This document shows, one piece after another, positions 46,796 through 55,282 of a stretch of DNA of 64,000 bases. The DNA is from JAAYBQ01 sp035403465 (GTDB lineage: Bacteria > Spirochaetota > UBA4802 > UBA5550). Position 1 is the stretch's first letter, and each line of letters begins with the position of its first letter. The stretch spans positions 1 through 64,000 of the forward strand of contig DAONFG010000012.1 of the NCBI GenBank assembly GCA_035403465.1, in the 5' to 3' direction. The position numbers and the translations under genes were made by a program. The notes below the pieces were generated by a model that ran no database searches, was not told the DNA's origin, and saw only the letters and a program-made list of their open reading frames with translations.

Positions 46796-47131
46796 TTGTC
46801 AGTAGAACATGATATAGATAGCGGTTTAATCGAAGAAATAATCCGGGACTGTTTCTGGGGTGATTACAGTTATTCAGTGGATGATATAAAAAAAGAGCTG
46901 GCTTCAGGTGATGAAAGGTTCAGACTTTTTCTTTTTACAAAAATCCTGAATAACTCCAGGTATCCTTCTAAGTATATCAGGGCGTTATTTGATGAAAACG
47001 AGGTCCGGTTTTTCCTGTCAAAAATTCCCGAGAGGCAGGGTGAGCGTGCATCTCTGCGCAGACAGCTTGTAAGGGCTAATGTACTTGGTGAACTTTCTGA
47101 AATTAAAGGTTTGAAATGGCTAAGCCGGTAG
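46796..47131 (+). CDS. Small partner protein of nucleotidyltransferase toxin; cassette 4
   Basis: A helical protein of 111 residues from a TTG start with GAGG upstream, overlapping the next gene by 16 bases. I recognise no motif. By position it is the probable antitoxin or partner of the AbiEii-type protein. It does not look like a standard AbiEi with a winged helix. Confidence 0.7.
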   Translation: MSVEHDIDSGLIEEIIRDCFWGDYSYSVDDIKKELASGDERFRLFLFTKILNNSRYPSKYIRALFDENEVRFFLSKIPERQGERASLRRQLVRANVLGELSEIKGLKWLSR

Positions 47132-47787
47132 ATTATAAAGAACTATATCGTGTTCAGGATAAAATTCTTGATATTATTTTTTCTGAAGAGAGCATCTTCT
47201 ATCTAACGGGCGGAACATGCATTAACAGGTTTTATTCAGAAAAAAGATATTCTGACGACCTCGACTTTTTTACTTCTGATAATAATCTATTCAGGGACAA
47301 TATCAGAATGATGTATAATATATTTGGTGAAAATAAAATATCCATAGAGCAGGTCGCAGACTCAAAAGATTTTGTGCGTATAATAGTTGATGAAATCCTT
47401 AAAGTCGATTTTGTAAATGACAGAACTTTTTACTATGGCAAAACATTACAATCTGAGAAGGGATATATACTTGATAATGCAATGAATATGTTAGCCAATA
47501 AGTTAAGCGCTGTTATAGGGAGGGATGAACCTAAGGATATTTTTGATCTTTTTCTGCTTTCGACATTAACAGAGTTTAACTGGGGTACCATTGCCGAAGC
47601 CTCCCGTAAAAAAGAAATTTTTGAATATGATATACTGGAATACAGGCTTAAAACTTTCCCTCTTGTATTACTTGATAAGCTAACACTTAAAGATCAGAGT
47701 TTTCTATCCATGATTAAAACAGGTTATCATCTGATGGTCGATGATATTATCTGCGGAGGCAACAACCGGCTGTTCGGGGAATTCTAA
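47116..47787 (+). CDS. AbiEii/AbiGii-type nucleotidyltransferase toxin; cassette 4
   Basis: A protein of 223 residues with the AbiEii nucleotidyltransferase signature: YLTGGTCINRFYSEKRYSDDLDFF (Gly-Gly-Thr, then the Asp pair in DDLDF), the third acidic residue in LKVDFVND, and the KDIFDLFLL motif with DKLTLKD near the end. AbiEii-type toxins add nucleotides to tRNA acceptor stems in studied cases. It lies in a two-gene operon with its own promoter. Confidence 0.88.
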   Translation: MAKPVDYKELYRVQDKILDIIFSEESIFYLTGGTCINRFYSEKRYSDDLDFFTSDNNLFRDNIRMMYNIFGENKISIEQVADSKDFVRIIVDEILKVDFVNDRTFYYGKTLQSEKGYILDNAMNMLANKLSAVIGRDEPKDIFDLFLLSTLTEFNWGTIAEASRKKEIFEYDILEYRLKTFPLVLLDKLTLKDQSFLSMIKTGYHLMVDDIICGGNNRLFGEF

Positions 47788-47837
47788 AATTTTCAAAAAA
47801 TGTTTTAACCTGACCGGTTAGAGTTTGCGGTTTCTTT

Positions 47838-48322
47838 TATTTTATCCTGAAAAACTTATTCCTGTAATGATTATGAATATCCAGGATGGAAAAAAACTCC
47901 CCGTATACGGCGACGGTAAAAACATCCGCGACTGGCTGTATGTCGATGACCACAACAGCGCGGTCTGGGCCGTGGTAAACAATGGCAGGGATGGTGAAAC
48001 TTACAACATCGGCGGCGAGAACGAGTGGGAGAATATTAAACTTGTTAATGTACTCTGTGAAAAGATGGCCGAGAAGCTTGGTAAGGATAAAGATCACTTC
48101 AAGGCCCTGATCGATTACGTAAAGGACAGGCCGGGACATGACCGCAGGTATGCCATTAACTGCGACAAGCTGAAAAATGAACCGGGCTGGAAACTGGCGT
48201 GCGATTTTGACAGGGGACTTGACCTGACAATTGACTGGTACCATGCGAATGATGAGTGGATCAGCAGAGTCAGGAGCGGGGAATATAGGAAGTGGATTGA
48301 GAAGAATTACGGGGGCAAGTAA
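47838..48322 (+). pseudogene. rmlB 3' fragment 4 (about 160 codons)
   Basis: The longest fragment. Homology starts at the rmlB codons for PEKLIPVMIMNI and is in frame to KWIEKNYGGK and the stop, covering the C-terminal 45 percent of RmlB. The apparent start (a TTG at 47825) is in unrelated sequence. The NAD-binding domain and catalytic residues are missing. It is well preserved, with one notable change (NELGW to NEPGW). It may be the displaced end of an ancestral rmlB. Confidence 0.9.
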
Positions 48323-48327
48323 TTTAA

Positions 48328-49788
48328 CTATCCGAAGAAAATATATTTTTTAACGGGTATAATTTTACCAAAAACTTCGCGTGCTATATCCAGATCTTTT
48401 TTTGCAATGATAGTAATATAAACAAGAATGCAGTAAGCAAATCCTAAAATCATGCATGAAATAATAAAATTAAATGGAAGAGGGTATAAGTGTTCAATCA
48501 ACCCTAAAATAATTGCAATGCTTAAGATGTAACATTTATTTTTTATACTGGAATGAAATTTGATTTTAATATGTTTTAAGAGTGATAAATTATAGAACTG
48601 GTTCAGGAAAAAATAGGTTATCACTGTCGCGTATGCCGCACCTTCACCGCCGAAAAATTTAATAAGTACAAGGTTGGAAATTATATTTATTATGAGCGCG
48701 TATTTCTGGCACTTTGTTCTTATATCCTGTTTATCAACTGATGTAAGAATCATTCCTGAGATATTGAACAGCATTGGAATCGCAAGAGCCGTAATTTTAA
48801 GTATCCCGGATGCCGGTAAATAATTTTTTCCGTAAATCAAAGTAATAATTTCTGAAGAAAATATAAATATCGGCAGAGAGATGCCTATTGATAAGATATC
48901 CAAAAATTTTGTATAAACATCAAAGGCAAACTGGAATTTGCCCGGATTTTTTTCGTGGTCATACTGGTACAGGTGTGAGATCAATACACGGCTCATGTTT
49001 CCCGGTATAAAAAAAAGGGTGCTGAAAATCATATAAGCGTTTGAGAAAAATCCGCTGGATATGGTTCCATGCATGTATGAGAGGATAACAATATTAAGTC
49101 TCTGGTACAGGTTCCCGTAAATTGCGGAGAGACCGAAATGATAAGCCTGCGGTAAAAATGACTTCATGGATTTCCAGTTTGGCTTCAGTTTGACTTCTCT
49201 GATTGTATAGAATGCCAGTATCAGTATGAAGAATACAACAATAGCAAGCCTTGTAAATGCGAATGCATAGACGTTTTTCTTTAGAAGAATAACAATTATT
49301 GTTGATACCAGCAGTGCCAGTGAGAATAACGTATTATTAACCGATTGAACAATGAACCTCTCCTGTGCAGAGTATATTGCATAAAAAAGGTTCATATATT
49401 CGTTTCCTATGCGGACAAATCCGAAGATCAGTACCAGGTATATGACATGCGCTGAATAATTCATAAAGAGAAGCGAGACTGACATGGCGGCATAGACTAT
49501 GACCGCGAGTATAGTCTTGAGGAGGAATGCGTTCAATATATGATCATCTTTATTCTGCCGCTCTTTGCTGATGGACCTGACCAGTGTGGATTTAATCCCT
49601 ATATCGGCGAATGTGGAAAAGAGCGTCGCGTAAGCAAGTGATGTGGTGTATTCTCCGAAGAGTGAAGTGTCAAGATATCTTGCTACCAGAATATTTATAG
49701 CAAAAAAGAGAAATTTGTCTATGACAGTCTGGAAGACAGTAAACATGGTGTTTATGAAAAGGATTCGTTTGTGATTTTCAGATGACAT
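48328..49788 (-). CDS. Polysaccharide flippase, Wzx-type (MATE/MOP superfamily)
   Basis: A polytopic membrane protein with 12-14 hydrophobic helices, 486 residues from the ATG at 49788 (AAAGGA upstream; a TTG at 49812 is possible). It fits the polysaccharide biosynthesis/export family that flips undecaprenyl-linked O-units. Typical opening: FINTMFTVFQTVIDKFLFFAINILVARYLDTSLFGEY-like pattern with the LFGEYTTSLA stretch near residue 50. It begins the O-antigen-type block and is convergent with rmlB fragment 4. Confidence 0.88.
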   Translation of the reverse strand: MSSENHKRILFINTMFTVFQTVIDKFLFFAINILVARYLDTSLFGEYTTSLAYATLFSTFADIGIKSTLVRSISKERQNKDDHILNAFLLKTILAVIVYAAMSVSLLFMNYSAHVIYLVLIFGFVRIGNEYMNLFYAIYSAQERFIVQSVNNTLFSLALLVSTIIVILLKKNVYAFAFTRLAIVVFFILILAFYTIREVKLKPNWKSMKSFLPQAYHFGLSAIYGNLYQRLNIVILSYMHGTISSGFFSNAYMIFSTLFFIPGNMSRVLISHLYQYDHEKNPGKFQFAFDVYTKFLDILSIGISLPIFIFSSEIITLIYGKNYLPASGILKITALAIPMLFNISGMILTSVDKQDIRTKCQKYALIINIISNLVLIKFFGGEGAAYATVITYFFLNQFYNLSLLKHIKIKFHSSIKNKCYILSIAIILGLIEHLYPLPFNFIISCMILGFAYCILVYITIIAKKDLDIAREVFGKIIPVKKYIFFG

Positions 49789-49968
49789 GAGTATTTTTCC
49801 TTTGAAAATCAAATTTTGTCAGGTTGCGGCAGGATGTCAAATTATAATTTCAACAGAATTTACATTAAGTTTGTAAATGTGCATTTTTTAATGTATTGTT
49901 AAAAAGTGATTGCTTTCTTCGAGGTTCAAATGTTTTTATCTTATTAAGAAGAGTTGTTATTAATAGTT

Positions 49969-50715
49969 ATGGTAAAGAATCTTTCAAAAAAAGTAGTAGT
50001 ATATACTGCAATTTCCGGTAATTATGATGAATTGATTGATCCTACTTACATAGATGAGTCATTTGATTATGTTTGTTTTTCTGATAGTAATCAAAAGTAT
50101 ACTGGATGTTGGAAAATAATTAATTTTCCAGATAGTAATCTTGATGAAGTTCGCAAGGCAAAGGAAATGAAAATCCTTCCTCATAAATTCTTCCCAGAAT
50201 ATGAATATAGTATTTGGATAGATGGAACTGTTGATATTATTGGAGATGTAAGCAAACTGATAAAAGTATATAATTTACCGAAGTTTCTATGTTTTAAACA
50301 TCCATCAAGAAATTGCATATATAAAGAAGGTGTAGCATGTATATTGCAAGCAAAGGACAATTATAATATAATAAGTATACAATTGAACCGGTATCGGGCT
50401 GAAGGTTATCCAGAGAATAATGGCCTTATTGATGGATGCATCCTTATTCGTAGGCATAATGATGAGCATGTGATTAAGGTGATGAACGATTGGTGGGGTG
50501 AAATTATTAATTTTAGCAGACGCGATCAGCTTAGTTTTAATTATGTTTCATGGAAAAATAAATTTAAAATTCTAACAATAGAAAATGAAAATAGTAGAGG
50601 AAATAGTCAGTATTTTATTAATAAAAGAAGGCATTACCAAACAACTAAATCAAAAATAATTAATCTTATACTTGTTGTTTATCACAGGATTATCAGTTTT
50701 TTATTTAGTTTATAG
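49969..50715 (+). CDS. DUF616 (TOD1/MUCI70-like) putative glycosyltransferase
   Basis: A protein of 248 residues. Recognisable pieces are VVYTAISGNYDEL at the start, KILPHKFFPEYEYSIWIDGTVDI with a DxD-like IWIDG, FKHPSRNC and the RRDQLSFNYV motif, all matching DUF616 glycosyltransferase-like proteins. AT-rich codon use differs from the flanking housekeeping genes. Substrate unknown; probably O-antigen assembly. Confidence 0.82.
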   Translation: MVKNLSKKVVVYTAISGNYDELIDPTYIDESFDYVCFSDSNQKYTGCWKIINFPDSNLDEVRKAKEMKILPHKFFPEYEYSIWIDGTVDIIGDVSKLIKVYNLPKFLCFKHPSRNCIYKEGVACILQAKDNYNIISIQLNRYRAEGYPENNGLIDGCILIRRHNDEHVIKVMNDWWGEIINFSRRDQLSFNYVSWKNKFKILTIENENSRGNSQYFINKRRHYQTTKSKIINLILVVYHRIISFLFSL

Positions 50716-50773
50716 GTTTTATTACTTTTGTAGTATAAATAATTATATTGATTATAAAATGGTGTAGTTCAAA

Positions 50774-51532
50774 ATGAAAAACATAAAAAAAAAGATTCAA
50801 GAAGATGAATATTTTTTCCCATATCACTATCTTGATATAAAATGTGATGATTATAAATATTTTCACCACGCAGACTATGTAAGCTATATCAGTTTGATCG
50901 TCGATTATTTAGGAAAAATCGATAAAAAAAATTATATATTGGATGCAGGTTGCGGTGATGGAAGATTTTGTTATGAAGTGAAATTAAGATCACAAGATGC
51001 AAATATAACAGGTGTTGATTTTTCTGATCGTGCGATATCTTTTGCGAAAGCATTTAATCCAAATATTCCTTTTTTGGTAAAAGATCTTACAAAACTTAAA
51101 TTACAAAAAAAGTATGATAATATTGTTTTGATTGAAGCTCTTGAACATATTATGCCAAAAGATATTGAAAAAATATTATCAAGTTTGGCCTTACATTTGA
51201 AAACCAATGGAAAAATTATTATTTCCGTACCATCGATTAATGTTCCCGTTCATGAAAAGCATTATCAGCATTTTTCAGAAGAAAGTATTTTAAGAACACT
51301 TGAGCCATACTTTTCTGTGGAAACAGTTACTGGCTATGCAAAACTTGGGAGCAAAAGAAGACTATTTAATTTATTGAAAAACTTTGGTTATCTATTATAT
51401 CCACTGAAATATAGAATAAAACCTATTTATCGATATTATAATTTTATTGAAAATTATTATAAAAGAAATTTAGCAATTGGAAAACCTTCTGAATGCAAAG
51501 GTTTGATTGCAATTTGCAAGAAAAAAAAGTAA
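50774..51532 (+). CDS. Class I SAM-dependent methyltransferase
   Basis: A protein of 252 residues. The SAM-binding loop YILDAGCGDGRFCYEV lies near residue 57, followed by ITGVDFSDRAISFAK and NIVLIEALEHI, a UbiG-like small-molecule methyltransferase arrangement. Placed in the surface polysaccharide block, it may methylate a sugar or lipid-linked intermediate, which is inference. AT-rich. Confidence 0.85.
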   Translation: MKNIKKKIQEDEYFFPYHYLDIKCDDYKYFHHADYVSYISLIVDYLGKIDKKNYILDAGCGDGRFCYEVKLRSQDANITGVDFSDRAISFAKAFNPNIPFLVKDLTKLKLQKKYDNIVLIEALEHIMPKDIEKILSSLALHLKTNGKIIISVPSINVPVHEKHYQHFSEESILRTLEPYFSVETVTGYAKLGSKRRLFNLLKNFGYLLYPLKYRIKPIYRYYNFIENYYKRNLAIGKPSECKGLIAICKKKK

Positions 51533-51708
51533 TTGCATACTTTCAATATTACAAATTCACCATTTAAGGTATTGCTTTAAGGTAAAAGGATTGTTTGCAT
51601 TGTTGTGACGTTAATCATAAATGTGGAGTGAAGTTTAGTAACTACTCAGCTATAAATTTGCAGCAGATATTTTTTTTACTATTAATTTGAAAGGCATAAT
51701 AAAAACTA

Positions 51709-52159
51709 TGTCTCATGAAACGAAAGGTGAAGAAAAGATATTGACGTTATCAAAACAGGAGGCCAGGACGGTCATAAAGGGAAGACCCCTTGAAATGTCC
51801 AATTCTCCTGATAAAATTAGGTTGTGTATGTTGAGTTAAAATGCGGGCGGAAGAAAAAAGGAAAAATCTTAAGCCTGCTTGAAAGGCTTCGCAATTATCA
51901 AACTGAACCCCTTGCTTTCATTTATGGAGTAGATATACCTTTTGATAATAATCTTGCTGTGAGAGATATACGAATAATTAAAGTTCAGCAGAAAATATCG
52001 GGTCTTTCCCGGTCATTCTCAGGTGCTGAAGAGTTCTGTCGTATAAGAAGTTTTCTGTCTGCTGCAAGAAAGAAGGAGACTGATATCATTGATGCAATTC
52101 ATACTATTCTTAACGGAGAAAATGTTTATCTGAATTTCTCGGTTAAAATAGCTGAGTAG
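51709..52159 (+). pseudogene. IS66-family transposase remnant
   Basis: The frame at 51824-52159 matches the C-terminus of IS66 transposases: VDIPFDNNLAVRDIRIIKVQ, then GAEEFCRIRSFLSAARKK. A short upstream reading frame from ATG 51709 (ILTLSKQEARTVI) resembles the transposase N-terminus (weaker claim). The DDE catalytic core between them is deleted, and no inverted ends were identified. The preceding 51533-51708 stretch is AT-rich with no gene. Confidence 0.75.
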
Positions 52160-53257
52160 TTACGTAGTTTTTAATAATAATATTTCCAGTTTCTTTATTA
52201 CCACAGAAATATCATGATGCATCAAAGCATATTCATAAGAATTGTTAGAAATTCTTCTTTGCATTTTATTAGATTTAATTAATGTTTTAATAAAAGCTTC
52301 TGCTGTATTTAGATCATTTTCGCAGAAAAAACCAATTTCATTTTTTGTTAACATATTATTTGGATTTACATTAAAAGAAAGAACCGGGGTTCCATTCATC
52401 GTTGCCTGGATAAATGTATTTGGAAAACCTTCATAATCAGAAGTGTTAACAAACAGAAACGACTTTTTAAAATATCTATTTATTGTTTTGTAATGTACAA
52501 AATCAATATATTTAATATTTTTTACTTTTTTTATTTCTTTAATTATATTTTCTCCGTATTCTTTTTCGCGATGAAAGACGGGTGCTATCATTAAAAATAT
52601 AGTTCCTGGGAATTTTTTTGCAAGTAAAATGAATTTCTCGGGACCTTTCCATGGTTCCAAACGGCTAACCCATAATATGCTTTTTCTTCTGGTGGATAAA
52701 TTTGCTTTTTTAGGGATTATATATACAGAATTTAATTGAGTTGTTTTATATAAAAAAATTACAGGAATGTTTTTAAGTTGAAATATATTTTGCACTATAA
52801 GATGACTGCTGGAGAATAATATTAGATTGTAAAGAAAACATCTTTTATTGTTTTTCTGGAATCTTCCATGAGATTCATTATCATGTGCATACATAAAAAT
52901 AAATCTAATCCGAAAAATTTTACAATATAATGATAGTAAACAGCTGAATGTTGTTAATCCTCGTTGGATAATTATATCGGGTTTGTTTTTATGTAAAGTT
53001 ATATGTGTTTTAAAGAATTTCAAAATCGAATTGTCATCTTCATTGAATAATCGCAAAAATTTAAAATGCTTATTATCTTTAAAATTAATCTTAGGATAAT
53101 TGGGTATTAAAGAATAAACATCAAGATCTGTGTAAATTTTCAAACCTTTTGCAATATTATAAAGCTGTACTGAAGCTCCTCCAAAAGTCCGATTTGATTC
53201 AATGTTAAAAAGAGCTTCAGAATCTTTTGGGAAAAAAATAAAAATTTTTTTAGGCAC
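52160..53257 (-). CDS. Glycosyltransferase family 4-type
   Basis: A GT-B fold protein of 365 residues. The C-terminal half has the donor-binding features WVSRLEPWKGPEKFILLAK and DYEGFPNTFIQATMNGTPVL, the E-x7-E-like region of GT4 enzymes. The acceptor domain is AT-rich and poorly conserved. Role presumed in O-antigen assembly. Convergent with the IS66 remnant, which abuts its stop. Confidence 0.87.
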   Translation of the reverse strand: MPKKIFIFFPKDSEALFNIESNRTFGGASVQLYNIAKGLKIYTDLDVYSLIPNYPKINFKDNKHFKFLRLFNEDDNSILKFFKTHITLHKNKPDIIIQRGLTTFSCLLSLYCKIFRIRFIFMYAHDNESHGRFQKNNKRCFLYNLILFSSSHLIVQNIFQLKNIPVIFLYKTTQLNSVYIIPKKANLSTRRKSILWVSRLEPWKGPEKFILLAKKFPGTIFLMIAPVFHREKEYGENIIKEIKKVKNIKYIDFVHYKTINRYFKKSFLFVNTSDYEGFPNTFIQATMNGTPVLSFNVNPNNMLTKNEIGFFCENDLNTAEAFIKTLIKSNKMQRRISNNSYEYALMHHDISVVIKKLEILLLKTT

Positions 53258-53386
53258 TGGTTCAATCCTCTCGTATTTAATTTAAATTGAGATATTAGAT
53301 TTTTTTACAAGATAAAAATAGATTTTTTTAAATTGTTATTTTATTTTTTTCAAGCATAATTAATATTATACTCGGAGAGACGAATT

Positions 53387-54376
53387 ATGAACAAGATAGA
53401 AATTAATCTAATTATTGTTACATATGCAGATAGATATAATTATGTAAAACAGGTTACTGACTGGGCCGAAAAGCAAACACACATTCAAAGAATTTATATT
53501 TCAGATAATTCTTCAATTGAAAATTCTTCACGTAAGCTTAAACAACTAGAAAAAGAAACTGATAAAATAAATTTAACTATTTATAATGACAATTTAGGTC
53601 CTGGAAGGGCAATAAAAGAATCATTAATGAAAATAATGAATAATAATAAAAATTCATTTTGTTTGATTCTTGATGATGATAATTTGCCGGATAAAAATGC
53701 TCTTTCAGAATTAATTCAATTTTGGAATGAAAATATTGATGAAATGAAATCTGGTAATACAATTCTCGTTTGTTTTCGAGTACAACGAAAGAATTATCTC
53801 AGAGCTGTGACTGAAAACAGACCAGATTTGTTAATTGGAATTAATAATATGTTTCGGACTTTTCACATCAAAAATATATTTAATAAATTTTTTAAAAAAA
53901 GTACTGATAATATTTTTAATAATAATCTGCCTGTAGCTCCTTATGGAGGTATGTTTTTCCATATGAATCTAATTGAACAAATTGGTTATCCCGATGAAGA
54001 TTTTTGTCTGTATTTTGATGATCATGAATTTTCAAGACGTCTTGTGGAAAAAGGAGGGAATATTTTTCTGGTACAGAAAAGTATCATTAATGAACTTGAA
54101 GATTCCTGGTATCATGATAAAGGTTTTGGATTTATGAAAATAGTAAAATCTAATAATAGAAAAGTAATGTATTATTCAATTCGTAATAGGATAATTTTTG
54201 AAAAAAAATATATGGTTACAAATTATTTTATCTATTTATTTAATGCACTCATTTATTGTGGAATTTTGATATTGATAATGCTAATAACATTAAATTTAAA
54301 AAATATTTACACTTTTATTAATGCAGTGTTAGATGGGTTTTTAAATAAAAAATATATTAAATACTCTTTGAATTAA
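53387..54376 (+). CDS. Glycosyltransferase family 2-type with C-terminal membrane segment
   Basis: A protein of 329 residues. The GT-A N-terminus (LIIVTYADRYNYV, ISDNSS) is followed by DNLGPGRAIKESL, LILDDDNLPD with the metal-binding Asp cluster, and FDDHEFSRRL. One hydrophobic helix near residues 278-300 probably anchors it to the membrane. It transfers a sugar, most likely in O-antigen assembly, substrate unknown. AT-rich. Confidence 0.87.
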   Translation: MNKIEINLIIVTYADRYNYVKQVTDWAEKQTHIQRIYISDNSSIENSSRKLKQLEKETDKINLTIYNDNLGPGRAIKESLMKIMNNNKNSFCLILDDDNLPDKNALSELIQFWNENIDEMKSGNTILVCFRVQRKNYLRAVTENRPDLLIGINNMFRTFHIKNIFNKFFKKSTDNIFNNNLPVAPYGGMFFHMNLIEQIGYPDEDFCLYFDDHEFSRRLVEKGGNIFLVQKSIINELEDSWYHDKGFGFMKIVKSNNRKVMYYSIRNRIIFEKKYMVTNYFIYLFNALIYCGILILIMLITLNLKNIYTFINAVLDGFLNKKYIKYSLN

Positions 54377-54394
54377 ATCTGAATAATATAAATA

Positions 54395-54913
54395 TTATTT
54401 TTTATGAGCAATTATTGATATAGCACCAGATCTTTTGAAAGTCGCTGAAATTAATCCAACAATTTTTTCATTACAGCGGATTTTCAGTCTGCCGATCCCT
54501 TTCATACCCTGGTTGGCGTCATTTGCTATTTTTTTTAAAGGCATGCCGTGAAATGTCTGAATAAAGGTAAAGCGTCCCAGAGCCGTAAAACCGGCGTAGA
54601 TTATATCTTTCGTCATAATCTCTATCACAAGATATCTGCTTCTCAATATCGCGCCAAATCCCTTCAAGGTGTTTTTTAAAACAACAGGAAGGTTCCTGGA
54701 ACGCAGTTCTTTATACACTGAAATATTTCCTGTTATCCAGAGTGGAGAAAGATCCTTGCGGTTCTGAAGCATATGCAGGTAAAGATATTTCGGGTTGCCT
54801 TTAAATGATGATCCGTCACCCGCGCCAAAAAGATATGTATTATTTTTTTTAGGTATAATAAATGAAAGGAGTAGAAGGAGTATATCCACTGTTGAGTTTA
54901 CAAAAAATTTCAT
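54395..54913 (-). pseudogene. Truncated CDP-glycerol glycerophosphotransferase-like gene
   Basis: From the ATG at 54913 (KFFVNSTVDI), 172 residues are readable. The N-terminal part of the family is visible: YLFGAGDGSSFKGNPKYLYL, LWITGN and QTFHGMPLKKIAND. The family normally continues another 200 residues with nucleotide-binding motifs; here it stops after SIIAHKK. An in-frame extension upstream to 55069 is probably untranslated. It is likely non-functional. Confidence 0.7.
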
Positions 54914-55098
54914 TTTAATCACAGATTGTTTTATATTTAATTTTTTTAAACCCGGGCATTTTACCGGCCAGGTTGAAGAATTTCTAATCCTCTTTAATAA
55001 AGAATGGCTGATTGTCAACAAGTTTACTCTTCTGAAAGTAACACCAATGACCCTGATTGAGACGCACATGGCCGTTTACACATGAATTTCGAAAGAGG

Positions 55099-55139
55099 CT
55101 TAATAATATCCTGATTCCGGAAATCAGGATATTATTAAG
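55099..55139. repeat. Perfect 18-bp inverted repeat with 5-base loop
   Basis: CTTAATAATATCCTGATT (55099-55116) and its exact reverse complement (55122-55139) flank CCGGA. It lies between the truncated transferase and the CsgG-like gene. It is not followed by a T run, so it is not a classic terminator; operator or mobile-element end are alternatives. Confidence 0.85.
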
Positions 55140-55282
55140 TAAAGAAGCCGATGAACTGGTTGGACAAATTATTTATAAACATTAAAATTCAGATAGTGAA
55201 GAGAAAAAATAATCACTTGCGTTTTTCAGGATATTCTGTTCATTCTGCACATATAATCGATAAAACTTATGAAGGTAAAAGA

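Noticed and set aside
41355..48322. CRISPR-like or integron explanation of the rmlB repeats
   Set aside because: The repeats are coding, of unequal length and divergent; no integrase, attC-like hairpin or cas gene is present.
55151..55282. N-terminal extension of the CsgG-like protein
   Set aside because: The extension would precede a good signal peptide by 44 residues; the ATG at 55283 has its own ribosome binding site.
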